From Lonicera japonica (lineage: Eukaryota; Streptophyta; Magnoliopsida; Dipsacales; Caprifoliaceae): a DNA stretch of 64,000 nucleotides. Location: positions 6,116,501 to 6,180,500 of the forward strand of contig CM038469.1 in the NCBI GenBank assembly GCA_021464415.1, in the 5' to 3' direction. The notes beneath the pieces are model-generated. The model was not told the DNA's origin. It made no database searches and saw only the letters and a list, made by a program, of their open reading frames with translations. Shown here piece by piece: positions 33,290 to 46,236 of the stretch; the stretch's first letter is position 1, and each line of letters starts with the position of its first letter. A program made the translations under genes and the position numbers.

Positions 33290-35896
33290 TGTGACGCCCC
33301 GAAACCCCGTTGAGAGGATTATACCTCCGGGACCCGGTTAGCCACGGAGTCATATGCGACGACGGGTAAGAAGTAGTAAAACTTAGAATTTTATACCAAA
33401 AACATGTTCAAATAATAAAAGCATTTTAAGAGAAAATTTGGCATGTGGAGTTTATTTATCAAGCAATACCAAAACCTATTAAAATATACATACAATCTAA
33501 TTCAATAGATACTCCACATTTAATAAAATGTCATTTATACAAAGCCTCCAATGAGATCCTAAACTCAATAAGCTTTATATCAAAATACGACATTATAATA
33601 TATAATCATTTATTAACAAATCAATTAGTATATAAGTCGTTTCCCAACGACTTAGGGGATCAGAGTCCATCAGAGCTATCTAGACTCGTACTCGTACCAT
33701 TCCTGCGAACACCTGCAACATTAGTTTGAAAAATGGGAGTGAGCCAAACGGGCTCAGTGGGAACTATAAGGGTTTGTATAAGAAAGTAGGTTGAAAATCA
33801 TGCATGCCATGCCTTGCATTATACTGAAAATAGTTTATATGCTGCTTCTCTGTAATAAACCATTACTGGGTAGAAACGTGTATATACAAATATAAACACA
33901 TATACGTATATAATACATTTAAGAAGCAGTCAATGCACGAAAAACCTTTCGTATAATGTATGTATGATGTCCCCAACCCAAAGTATAAGAAAAACAATGT
34001 ATGTATATATATACATCATCGTATAGTATATGCCACAACACCGCGACTAGATCTATCACATCAATCACATATATCATACTCACGTCTAGGATTTTCATAC
34101 ATCTACTGTGCACAGAGATAGCCGGCAACTCGGTTTCTTCTGCCCAAGGTAGGGACCACCTACCAGGTCCACCTAGACACTACCTCACATAGCCACACAG
34201 GCATACACTACCTCACGCCGCCATAAAGGCGCACGCTACCTCACGTAGCCACCAAGGCTATACACTATAGGTAATAACCATCTATCTAGTACGAATGGTG
34301 TGGCCATCTGATAATATATCCAAACAACAATAAACTCATCAAATTCATGAAATCATAAGAATATAGAATCCAACAGATGTAGATATGAATATACATAAAT
34401 TCTATATGTATTCGTGTAACTCGTAAATATGTATCCATTCTAGATATGTGTACATATACATATTGTAAAACATGCAGTGGTATTGTTGTTGACATTAAAC
34501 AAGATTAGCCAAGTCCGTCAGTTAATAAAGGAAACCAGAAAATCATCAGTTTGTGAGGTTTTATATGTTTCCATCAATTCGGCCCCAGGCCAAGTCTAAT
34601 ACAATCAAACAAAGTGTATGAGTTCTCAAATAGCCTCTCACTATGATTTAAAGACTTCATTTATTCAAAGCATATTTATGTATTTGACCAGCATACTTAC
34701 GGACTGGCTAGGTAAGTATAAAATCTCATAAATACAACTCATAACTTAAAACACAAAAACAATACCACCAATAAAAGTAACTTTGTCCAAAATATACTTT
34801 AAATCCCATATATGACATCATACATAAGCGTATCAAAGCTTAACGTATATAATCGTATATGTACTTGAATGTCATATGTGAAACTTTCTCATAAATCATA
34901 TCAAATTAGGGCTTTTTGTCTAAAATAGTTATTGATGTCATATATGATGCAAATATATCAAAATTATCCAAAAAAATTGACCCAAGCCCCATGCATATGC
35001 AACTTTGAGCAGAAAACCTAGGTTTTGCTTGATTTGGTGTAAATATGCTATAATCACTTGAAAAGAAGTTTAAATACTATTGTTCCCACCTTAAGAGGGT
35101 CAATCCCTCGAAGTATTGCCGTTGAATCGGGCCGGAACCTCGTAGAAATGAAAATCCCCGATTTCTCTCCCAAAACCCTAGATATGGCTTCATGAGGAGG
35201 AAGAAGATGAAGTTGATGATGAAGATGATGATGATGATGGCGTGTTTTTGATGTGGGATAAGAATCCTCAAGCGATCCCTCACAATCCCCCAAGAAAGCC
35301 TCTCATTTCTCTCTCTAGAGCTCTTGAGGTTGTGTGTATCAAATGAGGAGGAAGGAGGAGAAGAAGATATATAAAAATCTCGCCAGCACGATGTAGCTGA
35401 CTCCTTACTGTTCATGGAGTCGACTCCCTGAGGTATCCGGCTACATCACTTTCCATGTAGCCGACTCCCTAGGCCTGAAGGTGCCCCTTTCTGCTTTTGG
35501 TCAACAGTTCGACTTTGCACCCACTTTTGGGCATCAAGGAGTTGGAATTGGGTCTCGGCCAAAACATAAAAGTTGTAAAGGGAATTAAGATGAAGATGTA
35601 GCCAAAAACGGGGACACATTTGGAGTTCGGATGAAGAAGATATGGACTTTCAAAGTCGGGCAAAAACCATTAATCGCGTAGGATCGAAACTTGTGATTTT
35701 CGAGCCGATTTCCGTCCGAGCCACCCGAAACAACTTATAGTCATTATAACACACTTAATATGTTAATATGACTTTTTGGAAGTTTCCAAACCATACCAAC
35801 CTTTACAGAACCCAATTTGGCCGTCCGGAACCCGATTTTGCCTTATACGCGATACGGGTCGTGATTTTGCAAGACATGTTTAAACGGGATGTTACA
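33290..35896. mobile_element. Putative solo LTR, Ty3-gypsy type, 2.6 kb
   Basis: Starts TGTGACGCCCC and ends GGATGTTACA, the TGTRAC..GTTACA form typical of plant Ty3-gypsy LTRs. Flanked by TTTTT (33285-33289 and 35897-35901), which is weak because it is a T run. The interior carries four CTACCTCACRYAGCC-like repeats at 34160-34270 and AGCYGACTCC motifs at 35395-35468. Open frames inside are chance. Confidence 0.7.
34150..34275. repeat. Short tandem repeat with CACTACCTCAC core
   Basis: About 40-base units containing ACTACCTCAC, then a GCC-bearing word and GGC, at roughly 34176, 34207 and 34238. They lie inside the putative gypsy LTR. Confidence 0.6.
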
Positions 35897-36660
35897 TTTT
35901 TTTTGTTATTCTCAACATTTATTTTACATATTATTGTATGAAATTCTAAATCTATTGTAATAGGGAAAAAAATATGAATATTCCTTTTTCATGTTAACTA
36001 TTTTTTTTAACGGGTAAAAGTTAAATTGTAACTAAGGATTGTGAAACTTTTTGCATTGAGTAGTTCATCAATCAAATTATTTCAACAATTATTATTGTGG
36101 TTCTGTGTTATTAGAAATTATGTCGTAATATTAATTTCTCACAACATGAACATTTACTTATCATAATATGTTTCGCTCACAAAAATTATGAATTATTTTG
36201 CTATTAAATAATTTTTGTGAATATTCTAGTTACCAACAAAGTTTTTTGTTACTAAATATTGCTCCTATGAAGTCATACATGTTTCAATAAACTCACCCCA
36301 CTAAGAGGGTGAATTGAAATTTTTTTTTATAAAATTTAGTGGAGTGAAAAGAAAGTTCTCTCAAATTGGGTTGAGAAGCGTGATTTAGTGGGTACATTTA
36401 AAATCACCATTTTTTTTACCATATGCAGTGTAATTTCACAAAAAAATTAAAGATTAATTAGTATATTAAGTTTACAAATTGGGTTTACATATTTCCTCTT
36501 TTAATTATATATAACCAAATCACGCTTGTATTACATGTACACAAAAATTTTGTTACCTTGTATTGTAAAGTCCTAATTAAATAGATAGAAACTATATTTC
36601 ATTAGGGATCAATGATATTGCAAGCGTGTAATGAAAGAAAAAAACACTACACAATTGTTT

Positions 36661-37026
36661 AAGGCCCTGTTTGTTGGGCGTTTATTTTTCAAAACTTTAA
36701 AAATTTAACTTAAAATCAACTTTATTTTTACATTTTCTAAAATTTATTTTACTTTACTTTTTCTCTCTGAAAAAACTTTTAAAACATCATAACTTTAAAT
36801 TCAAAAATCAAAATTAAATAAAATATATATTTTTGAAATCTACTTGTCGAGATCTATAAAATAAGATCCATTGTGACTATTTTTTGAAACTTTTTTATAA
36901 AACTTTTTAATTAGTTGAAAAAAAAACTCAAACAAAAATTAAATTTCCTTTTCAATATACTTTCAAATTTTATCAATATCAAATTTTAAAAACTCAACTC
37001 AAAACGTTAACTAAACATCACCTTAG
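36661..37026. mobile_element. Possible MITE
   Basis: The left end AAGGCCCTGTTTGTTGGGCG resembles the right end read inward (AAGGTGATGTTTAGTTAACG). The AT-rich interior is rich in AAAACTTTT words. No clean target duplication. Confidence 0.4.
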
Positions 37027-37326
37027 GATTTAATAATACTCTGGCAAAAGCGACAACTGTCATTCATACCTCTAGAATCTAGATAAACCTCGTGAAATAT
37101 TTCACAACCCCTAAAATGGGTAAAAAAATTAAAAAAAAATGTGTAAAGCAAATGATCTAAATTATGAAATGAAAACCAGGAAATGTCTCACTGTTTGGTG
37201 TCAACTATTTTCCCCCCAAAAGCCACGTCATGGGTTTTTCTTATCTACATATACACCCTCCTTAATTGAATACTCAAATTATTTTAATATTACTTATAAG
37301 CATAAAGTATATGCATGATAAAATTA

Positions 37327-37765
37327 GGGCGGTGATGTTGGCACCCCCAAAATCTCTTAAAAACACTCACACTTTTCATTCGGTCATTAACAACCGAATA
37401 ACGTATACATTATTCGGTTGTGAATGACCGAATATAAACTTGCAAAAATTTGAAAATGCCTTACTCGGTTGTCAAGAACCAAATATATAAGAGGAGAGGG
37501 GTTGGCCCAGTGGTAGGCAACCTTCACCCTTGCCTTGAGGTAAAGGGTTCGACTCATGGGGTGGGAGGGGAGGGTTTTTCTTTATTTGTAGGATTAAGGG
37601 AGAGACTTAGACCTCCCTTAATTTAAAAAAAAAAAATAAAAAAAAATATATAAACCTATATCCGGTCCTTAACAACCGAATAATAGATACTTTACTCGGT
37701 TGCGAATGACCGAATTAAAGTGTAAATATTACCAAGTGTTTTTAGGGATGCCAATATCACCACCC
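37327..37765. mobile_element. hAT-type MITE with a nested SINE
   Basis: Terminal inverted repeat GGGCGGTGATGTTGGCA / GGGTGGTGATATTGGCA. A perfect 8-bp target duplication TAAAATTA lies at 37319-37326 and 37766-37773. The interior has TTCGGTTGTGAATGACCGAA inverted words. It is interrupted by the SINE at 37491-37643. Confidence 0.88.
37491..37643 (+). mobile_element. tRNA-derived SINE, 153 bp, full length
   Basis: Flanked by a perfect 10-bp target duplication AAATATATAA (37481-37490, 37644-37653). Box A GGCCCAGTGGTAGGC, box B GGGTTCGACTC and a poly-A-rich 3' end are present. It sits inside the hAT MITE, so it is the younger insertion. Confidence 0.88.
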
Positions 37766-37773
37766 TAAAATTA

Positions 37774-40628
37774 GAGGGCCCAAGAACATTCAAGATTTGT
37801 AAAAAGTTATTTTGCAGCTTAGATGCAATATCAAGTTGATAAAAATAAGAAAGATAAGAATTAAATGACTTTTGATAATCACATTAGTCAATACTAATGA
37901 TTAACTTAAAAAATTAGAACACAAATAAATTACAATATAAAATGAAAGAAATATTTATTTAAAAATATTGAGAGAAATATTTTAGAAGAACATAAAAACA
38001 ACTTTATATTCTAACTTAATGACAAATGTCCCTTTTTTTGTAAGTAAGAAATCACGAGCTTAAAATCAAATAGAATATTATATATGAATTGATGGATTAG
38101 TAAATTTCCTATTAAGAAGATTCAAAGGCAACAAAAATAGAAGTTCAAATCCTTCTAAAAGATAATTGCTCAGTATTATTATCTCTAGATTAAATAACAC
38201 TAATGCCCTCTAAATTAAAAGAATGCATCAATTTGTACTTTGAATATTTTTTCGACACTTTACACTATATGCATACAAATTATATCAATTTATCTCATTG
38301 CTCTATTTTCGGTCATTTTTTAAAACCTCCGACCAGACCAGAAGAAGAACTTCACACAGAGCACTATTATAAGAAGAAGAAGAAGAAGAAGGAGAAGGAG
38401 AAGAAAGGAATAAACATAGCTCTATTTTGCCATTAGGGTTTTAGATAAACTTCATACAATAAATTTTGTGATAGGAATAAAGGATGGATTTTATGGGTAG
38501 GAAGTAAAGATGGATTTTGGTTGAAGTAAGTAGGAATGAAAAATATATTTTGTGATAGTAAGTAGGAAATAATGATGGATTTTGTCGTATTTTGACGATT
38601 TTGATGTAATGAGGATGAATATGATGTATTAAATATGAAATATTTATGCAGCAATTTGCTCTTGTGCTATGAGATTTTAAAAAATGTCCAAAAATAAAAT
38701 ACTGAGATAAATTAAGATAATATATATATATATATATAAAATGCAAAGTATCAAAAAATAAATATTTAAAATATAAATTAATATATTCTTTTAATTTAGA
38801 GTATATTATTGTCATTTAGTCTTATTTCTACTTGCTTGCGTAGTCTGCGGTGGAAGGAATAAAAATATAAAGTTAGAAAGAAAAATTTTCAAAGAAAAGA
38901 AATGATATCTCGTGTGAAAGGATTGACACTTTCAAAAAGATGGTTGGGTGACTTGGGTCTCAGTGGGCCAATCCGCACCTGCCGAAATGACAGCCAAACG
39001 TGGGTTTCATCAACCATTTTTTCCGATTGGAATTAAAAATCAAAACTCATAAAAGATTAGAGTATTCTAAATGCAGACATACACCAATGATCTTATATGT
39101 TTTGTTGACATTTTTTTTCCCTTGTAATAACATGATTATTACAGGTTGAATTTGATTGAAGGGTCCATTTTCCCTTTTCCATAGAAGTAGAATATTACTT
39201 ATCACAAAAAAAAATGCATTAATATAATTTTATAAATTTTAGGGACGGTGACTAACGATCTACTCAAAAGGGAAAAAAATATATTTTAACTATAATAAAA
39301 GAGTTTGAATGAATAACATTACCAAAAAAAAATTCCCAAAAGAAGAATGTAAACGGAGTGTAAATACATCTCGGTTACTTATAATTTGTTTTCTCTCAAT
39401 TTCCAATGCAAATACATTATTAAAATTTATTTGAACTATAATTTTATAATATTTACCTTGTTATAAAAATGATGTATTTTAACCTTACAATGTTAAAGCA
39501 TATAACATTCCCAAATAATGTTACATGCATGTGTTATAATAAGAGTTATCTAAGATGTTTAATTCATTATTTTTATTAATTGTAATTCCCAAATATATTA
39601 TTTTTATTTAATGTAACACACACAAACGCATTAAAAAGTTATCCAATAATATTTAATTCATTTAGGAGTTATCCAACACTGATTTATTCAGATTTATTTA
39701 TCGATCGTAAAATCAAGACGAATTAAAATTGTCTACCTAGTTTTATATAAAATAATATTAATACAGTATACCTTAAATATTTTATATTCTTAGTGAAAAT
39801 ATAGTAATATAACTTATTTTAATATTAATTTTAGACCACAAAAATTGGTGCATGAAGCAGTGGGCCAAAGAGAAGAAAACCGGTAGAACCGGTGAAGGGT
39901 GGGGGTGGGGGACTGGGGGAGGGAGCTAGCCGCCTGGAAGGGCGACGTTGACGGCCTGATGCTTTTATTGACTTGTGGTGGGACCCACACTCCCTTCACG
40001 TAAAGTATGTAAAAGTGTGGACCCCTCCACCACTCCTCCACAGCCCAAAACTTCTAAATATATAAAAAATGATTTTTTTTTCTTTACTTCAAAATTAAAA
40101 TAATGATATAAAATATTTTTTTTTTAAAAAAATAAATTGAGTAAACTGAATCAACTTATGCCACTAAACAAAGAGCAAATCCAGGATTTCTACTAGATGT
40201 GAACTATGTAAAAGGAATACGTCAAAATATAATTAAAAGAGTGAACTATCGACAATTTTATTATTGTAAATATATAAAAAAATTATTATTAATTACAAAT
40301 TTAGCTTCAATTAAAATTAAAATTAATCGTTAATATTTAAAAAGAGAATGGAATAGAGTTAAAAAAAGGGAGGTATTATTTACACCTTTCATATTTGTCA
40401 CTAACATCCCCTTGTCACAAATACTCCATAAAATCAATTTTTAATCAGTAATACCCCCTTTCAATTAAAACTTAATACATAATTAAAACCAACTCTACTT
40501 GAAATCAAAGAAGAATAAGAAGAAAACGACGTCACTAAATCAAACCCATCTCTCACGTCTCTCACTTTCAATTTCTTTGGACCTCGCTGCACATCCGTGG
40601 GCCCCAGCTCCGTCCTCTATGTGGAATA
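37774..40628. other. AT-rich intergenic stretch
   Basis: No gene recognised. It contains a (GAA)n-like tract at 38370-38405, an (AT)n tract near 38722, and a G-rich patch (GGGTGGGGGTGGGGGACTGG) near 39897. Confidence 0.45.
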
Positions 40629-40629
40629 T

Positions 40630-40990
40630 TTTTCAAATTAGGCTCACCTAATGAAAGGTGCATGCATTCACATAGACTTATCTCACATGTGGTGAGTATA
40701 TTGTTAAGCACTCATCTAACATAAAATAATGGAGTGCTGAGTGTACTTGAGTGTTTTTCAAATTAAACTCGCCTAATGAGAGGTGAATGTATTCATACAT
40801 ACTCGTCACATATAGGGTGAGTGTGTTGTTAAGCATTCACCTAACATAAAGCAATTGAGTGATGAATGTATTATAGTGTTTTCCAAATAAGGCTCATCTA
40901 ATGAGAGATGGGTGTAATCACAAACACTTGTCTAGCATGGGCTGAGTGTATTTATACACACTCACATTACTTGGGAGAGTCGTACTTGGC
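40630..40990. repeat. 125-bp tandem repeat, three diverged copies
   Basis: CTCACCTAATGAAAGGTG at 40643 recurs with changes at 40768 and 40893, an exact 125-base step. Each copy also has CTAACATAAA and a GAGTGTTTT(T/C)CAAAT junction. Confidence 0.8.
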
Positions 40991-41538
40991 TTACCATCCT
41001 TATATAAATCGAGTAATGCTTGAACATAACTCATTTTATACTATATTTTAGGGATTATATATTTGTTTCAATTTGAATGACGTAGAATGATGAATGAAAG
41101 ATTATATACATATTAATACACTAATAATAACAACTACAATATTTCTTTGGTTTTATTTTGGAATAGAATGTCACCACAAACTTTCTCTTCGACTTTTTCT
41201 TTCTCCACCATCTTAAGTACAATATTTTTTCTCTATTATAATCCAAGTTTCAAACTACCCACCAATCATGTTTGTATTTAGATTTGGTTATGATTTTGGG
41301 AACTCAAATGATAAAGAAGTAAGTCTCTCATCTCTCTCATTTTATTTGATGCAAGAAATATGTGATGATGAGAGATGGGTTTGATTATTTGGGTTAATGT
41401 TAGATTAATTTATTAATAATTGGATAAATATATAACTTAATGTTTATAACCATTGGGTAAATTAGTTAAGTAAGGGTTAAATGAGAATGTGTTTGTGACA
41501 AAAAAAGGAGAGTGTTGAGATGTGTTTTTAGTTAAAAG

Positions 41539-42042
41539 TAGGCCCGATAATTTATAACATGACACAAAATCAACACGAATTTATCAGGTTTTGGTGAACC
41601 CTTAATGGGTGTGAGTCATAATCAGGTTAACCCGTCAAACTCGTTTATTAAACGAGTCGATTTCGTGTACATTCGCGAGATTCGAATAAAACCTGTTTAA
41701 CTCGGTAAGAATATATATGAGTCGATTTTGGGTCGTGTAAACCCATTTGTAACATGTGTAACCCGAATATAATATAATATATATATATATATAAATTATT
41801 GTGTGTGTATATTTTAACGGTTAATTACTTAATTAAATTATTAGCGGATTACTAAATGTTGTTCGTATACGACCCGAATTGAACCGTTTATCTTAAACGG
41901 GTTAAACGAATTGGGTCATGTTATTCGTTAATTAAATAGACTCTTTTATTAAATGGGTCGTGTACGGGTGGAGACACTTTTCACCCGACACGATTTCAAC
42001 CCGACACAAAACTGATCCGTATATAACCCATTGCCGGGTCTA
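41539..42042. mobile_element. hAT-type MITE, 504 bp
   Basis: Terminal repeat TAGGCCCGATAA / TAGACCCGGCAA with a perfect 8-bp target duplication GTTAAAAG (41531-41538, 42043-42050). Subterminal words are AACCCGTCAAACTCG and ACCCGACACGA. No coding capacity. Confidence 0.88.
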
Positions 42043-42599
42043 GTTAAAAGAATGAGGGAAGTGTTAATGACAAATATGGAAATGTAAATAACAACCCCTA
42101 AAAAAAGATAATTTGAACTTAGAATTTCTCACTTATTATAAAAATAACTTACCACTTGAACTATGAGATTATTATTATATTTTTAGCTCTTTTTTTTAAT
42201 AAATAATAAACTAATATTTTATATTATAATTCGTTAAACTTATATTAATATTTTAATTAACACTAAAAAAAATTAGGATAGACCGTTGGTCATCTTATCC
42301 GCCCCTACAACCAAACAAAGTTTTTATTATATTAAAAATAGATAATTTATATAAAATAATACTTGTTGCTTGTCTTTCAAAAATCCAAAATCATACTTAC
42401 TAAAAAAAAATTATAATGACTTTGGCTTGCTGCTTAACTAGAGGATTTGAAAATCATTTATTAAAACCCCACAAACACCAGCCACAAGGAAAAATGTAAA
42501 AAGGAAAAACAGAAACAAAACAAAAACGGAGAAACTATGGAAAATTTTAAAAGGAAAAATTTTGAAAGAAATGAATGCAAAAGAAAAAAATTAATGGGA

Positions 42600-42846
42600 A
42601 TTGAATGAACGCCGCGTTGTCTCAAAGGGCAATCACTGTTTGATTTTCTCTCTCCTCTCTCCTTTGTCTCCTATACTTTTTCTTCTCTCTCTTATCCCTG
42701 TTCGCCAGAAAACCAGATTTAGGGTTAGGGTTTTTCCACAAAAATTCATACTACCTCTTACCTTCCACTAGAGAGAGACCAAGTTTTGGGATTTTTCAGT
42801 TTGGTTGTTTTTTTGGCTTTTCTTGGTCCCTTATAGGGTTTCAGTA
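42600..42846 (+). promoter_or_regulatory. Leader / promoter-proximal region of RPK2
   Basis: Strongly pyrimidine-rich (CTCTCTCCTCTCTCC) from about 42645, then a TTAGGGTTAGGGTTTTT telomere-like motif at 42718-42736. No clear TATA box or upstream intron; the 5' boundary is not fixed. Confidence 0.4.
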
Positions 42847-45800
42847 ATGGGTCGTTCTTATTCTATCAAATGGTACTACCGTCTTCACAAACCCTTAACC
42901 CTATTGATTCTCTTCTGGGTCTACTTTTCTGCAGCCGATTTGGACAAATCGGCTCTCTTGGAGTTCAAGGCTTCACTTTCAGACCCATATGGAGTTCTTG
43001 TGACCTGGAATTTAAAGAATTCTGATCACTGTTCTTGGACCGGAGTCACTTGCGGTTCAGATTCTCGGGTGGTGGCTCTCAATATCACTGGTGGAGGTAA
43101 TTCTGGGTCTTTTTTTTGTGGTGATTATGCTCAATTTCAATTATATGGATTTGGAATTAGGAGGTCTTGTTCAAACAGTAATGTAAACTTAGTGGGTGTG
43201 GTCTCACCTGCTATAGCCAAGCTTGAGGAACTTAGGGTTTTGTCACTCCCTTTCAATGATTTGAGTGGGGAACTTCCATCAGAAATTTGGGGCATGGAAA
43301 AGTTGGAGGTTCTTGATCTTGAAGGGAATTCAGTTACTGGCTCTCTACCGACTCGTTTCGGGGGTTTGAGGAACGTGAGGGTTCTTAATTTGGGGTTTAA
43401 TAAGATTGTAGGAGAGATACCGAATTCGCTATCCAATTGTTTGGGTCTACAAATCTTGAATTTAGCTGGGAATCGGGTTAACGGGTCGATACCAACGTTT
43501 TTTGGTGGGTTTAGGGATTTGAGGGGGTTTTATTTGTCGTTTAATCAACTCAGCGGGTCGATTCCGAATGAGATTGGGGACAATTGTGGGAAACTTGAAC
43601 ATCTCGAGCTTTCGGGTAATTTCTTGGTTGGTGTGCTTCCAAGCAGTTTGGGTAATTGTAGTGCACTGCGTTCACTTCAGTTGTATTCCAATATGTTGGA
43701 GGAGGCTATTCCAGTTGAATTTGGCCGGCTTAGTAAGCTTGAAGTTCTCGATGTTTCGAGGAACAGCCTCAGTGGTCCGATTCCTCCAGAGCTGGGAAAT
43801 TGCTCCGAGTTATCGATCCTTGTTTTCTCTAATCTGTTTGACCCTCTTCCTAGTTCAAGTGGCGATCCTGAGTTAGAAAATTCCACTTCTACTCGTGATG
43901 AATATAATTTCTTCGAAGGTGAAGTCCCCATAGAGATTACTATGCTCCCAAAGCTTAGGATGTTATGGGCACCGAGGGCGACTTTGGAGGGAAGGTTACC
44001 CAGCAACTGGGGTGCTTGTACCAGATTGGAAATAGTGAACTTGGCCCAGAATTATTTCACCGGTGAAATATCCAAAGGGGTGAGCGGCTGCAAGAAGCTT
44101 CATTTTCTTGATTTGAGCTCAAATAGGCTTACCGGGGAGCTTGACGAGGAACTTGTGGTTCCTTGCATGACCCTGTTTGATGTGAGTGGTAATCTTCTCA
44201 CTGGTTCAATTCCTGGATTTATTTACAGACCTTGTACTCGAATTCCGTCCTTCAATGGGAATCCTTTTGAATCCTATGATCCATCATCTGCATATATGTC
44301 ATTCTTTTCATTTAGAACTCAAGTTCTATCCCTTTTGCCACTATTTGGAGATGGTGGTAATCTTGCAATTATTCACAACTTTGGTGGTAACAACTTCACT
44401 GGCACTTTCCCGCCGGTGCCGATTTCACCAGAGAGATTAGGGGAGCAGACTGTCTATGCATATCTGGCTGCTAAAAATAAGTTTACAGGTCCATTTCCGG
44501 GAGGGTTATTTGAAAAGTGCGACAAATTAAATGCTATGATTGTTAATATCAGTGGCAACGGATTATCGGGTCAAATTCCGGAGAACATTGGTGCAATGTG
44601 CAAATCTCTCAAACTTTTTGACGCTTCTGTTAATCAGATTATGGGGACGATTCCATCTAGTTTTGGTGATATGTTTTCTCTTGTTGCTCTTAATTTGAGC
44701 TGGAATTTGTTACAAGGTACAATCCCAAGCAGTCTCAGCCAGATAAAGGGTCTCAAATGTCTTTCTTTAGCCGGTAATAACTTGACCGGCTCGATCCCAA
44801 CGAGCTTGAGACAGTTGCTTTCTCTAGAAATGCTCGAACTATCTTCAAACACGCTCTCGGGTGAGATTCCAAACGATGTTGTGAACTTTAGGAACCTGAC
44901 CGTTCTTCTCCTCAACAACAATAAGCTCTCCGGGCAGATTCCTTCTGGTTTGGCAAATGTAACGACGCTTTCGGCATTCAATGTTTCCTTCAATAACTTG
45001 TCTGGCCCACTTCCTCTGAATGGCAATTTGATGAAATGCAACAATGTTCTTGGGAACCCCTTTTTGCAGGACTGCCACTCGGTCTCGTTAACAGCTCAAC
45101 CTTCGGATCAGCAGGGGAGGGTCAGCGATTCGCAAAACTATGCTGCTTCTACTCCATCAACAAGTGGGACCCAGAGCAGCAGGCATAATAACTTCAACTC
45201 GATCGAGATTGCTTCGATAACATCTGCATGTGCCATTGTATCGGTTCTGTTAGCTCTCATTGTCCTCTTCTTTTACACTCGAAAATGGAACCCCAACTCC
45301 AGAGTTAGTGGATCCGTTAGAAAAGAAGTTACCGTTTTCACCGACATAGGGATCCCGTTGACGTTTGAGAACGTAGTGCAAGCCACAGGGAGTTTCAACG
45401 CAAGCAACTGCATTGGGAATGGTGGATTCGGAGCGACCTACAAGGCTGAGATTTCCCCGGGTGTCCTTGTGGCTATAAAACGGCTTGCTGTTGGACGGTT
45501 CCAAGGGGTTCAACAGTTTGATGCGGAAATCAAGACCCTGGGTAGGCTCCGGCACCCCAATCTCGTGACCTTAATTGGCTACCACGCCAGTGAAACGGAA
45601 ATGTTTCTCATATATAATTACTTGCCGGGTGGTAATTTGGAAAGATTTATCCAAGAACGGTCCACAAGGGCTGTAGACTGGAGAATACTACACAAGATCG
45701 CTTTGGATATATCGCGTGCGCTTGCCTACCTACACGATCAGTGTGTTCCTCGTGTTCTTCACCGTGATGTCAAACCGAGCAATATCTTATTAGACGATGA

Positions 45801-46236
45801 TCACAATGCATATTTATCTGACTTCGGATTGGCCAGGCTTTTGGGCACGTCAGAAACCCACGCTACTACGGGTGTGGCTGGAACTTTTGGTTACGTTGCA
45901 CCCGAATATGCGATGACTTGCCGTGTTTCTGACAAGGCCGATGTTTACAGTTACGGGGTGGTGCTACTTGAGTTGATATCGGACAAAAAAGCTCTTGATC
46001 CTTCGTTTTCTTCTTATGGCAATGGTTTTAATATTGTTGCTTGGGCATGTATGCTCCTTCGACAAGGACGTGCCAAAGAATTCTTCACTGCAGGGTTGTG
46101 GGATGCTGGGCCCCACGATGATTTGGTCGAGGTTTTGCACTTGGCGGTTGTATGCACCGTTGATTCTCTCTCTACACGGCCAACAATGAAGCAAGTTGTT
46201 CGACGGTTGAAGCAGCTTCAACCCCCTTCGTGCTAG
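42847..46236 (+). CDS. RPK2: LRR receptor-like serine/threonine kinase, RPK2 (TOAD2) type
   Basis: An intronless frame of 1129 residues from the ATG at 42847; the open frame extends upstream but lacks an earlier ATG. In order: signal peptide with hydrophobic [15 protein letters not shown]-terminal cap with [10 protein letters not shown]; about 20 leucine-rich repeats in two blocks separated by an island around residues 330-380 and 450-520; a Ser/Thr-rich juxtamembrane part; a membrane helix near residues 788-811; and the kinase from about residue 850. The kinase has the Gly loop [12 protein letters not shown], Lys878 in VAIKRL, the HRDVKPSN catalytic loop (Asp974), DFG at 992 and [11 protein letters not shown]. 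All catalytic residues are present. RPK2 acts at the plasma membrane in CLV3-type peptide signalling in meristems and in tapetum development in Arabidopsis. Size, lack of introns and the -PPSC tail fit that family. No lesions seen. Confidence 0.96.
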   Translation: MGRSYSIKWYYRLHKPLTLLILFWVYFSAADLDKSALLEFKASLSDPYGVLVTWNLKNSDHCSWTGVTCGSDSRVVALNITGGGNSGSFFCGDYAQFQLYGFGIRRSCSNSNVNLVGVVSPAIAKLEELRVLSLPFNDLSGELPSEIWGMEKLEVLDLEGNSVTGSLPTRFGGLRNVRVLNLGFNKIVGEIPNSLSNCLGLQILNLAGNRVNGSIPTFFGGFRDLRGFYLSFNQLSGSIPNEIGDNCGKLEHLELSGNFLVGVLPSSLGNCSALRSLQLYSNMLEEAIPVEFGRLSKLEVLDVSRNSLSGPIPPELGNCSELSILVFSNLFDPLPSSSGDPELENSTSTRDEYNFFEGEVPIEITMLPKLRMLWAPRATLEGRLPSNWGACTRLEIVNLAQNYFTGEISKGVSGCKKLHFLDLSSNRLTGELDEELVVPCMTLFDVSGNLLTGSIPGFIYRPCTRIPSFNGNPFESYDPSSAYMSFFSFRTQVLSLLPLFGDGGNLAIIHNFGGNNFTGTFPPVPISPERLGEQTVYAYLAAKNKFTGPFPGGLFEKCDKLNAMIVNISGNGLSGQIPENIGAMCKSLKLFDASVNQIMGTIPSSFGDMFSLVALNLSWNLLQGTIPSSLSQIKGLKCLSLAGNNLTGSIPTSLRQLLSLEMLELSSNTLSGEIPNDVVNFRNLTVLLLNNNKLSGQIPSGLANVTTLSAFNVSFNNLSGPLPLNGNLMKCNNVLGNPFLQDCHSVSLTAQPSDQQGRVSDSQNYAASTPSTSGTQSSRHNNFNSIEIASITSACAIVSVLLALIVLFFYTRKWNPNSRVSGSVRKEVTVFTDIGIPLTFENVVQATGSFNASNCIGNGGFGATYKAEISPGVLVAIKRLAVGRFQGVQQFDAEIKTLGRLRHPNLVTLIGYHASETEMFLIYNYLPGGNLERFIQERSTRAVDWRILHKIALDISRALAYLHDQCVPRVLHRDVKPSNILLDDDHNAYLSDFGLARLLGTSETHATTGVAGTFGYVAPEYAMTCRVSDKADVYSYGVVLLELISDKKALDPSFSSYGNGFNIVAWACMLLRQGRAKEFFTAGLWDAGPHDDLVEVLHLAVVCTVDSLSTRPTMKQVVRRLKQLQPPSC

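Noticed and set aside
35054..35415. 112-residue open frame on the minus strand
   Set aside because: It lies inside the 2.6-kb solo LTR, is built on GAT/CAT repeats, and matches no protein pattern.
39814..40041. 75-residue minus-strand frame in a G-rich patch
   Set aside because: No family features, no upstream signals, and composition explained by the local G-rich tract.
42805..42846. Upstream extension of the RPK2 reading frame
   Set aside because: It begins at a TTG, not an ATG. The first ATG (42847) is followed by a good signal peptide and fits the family length.
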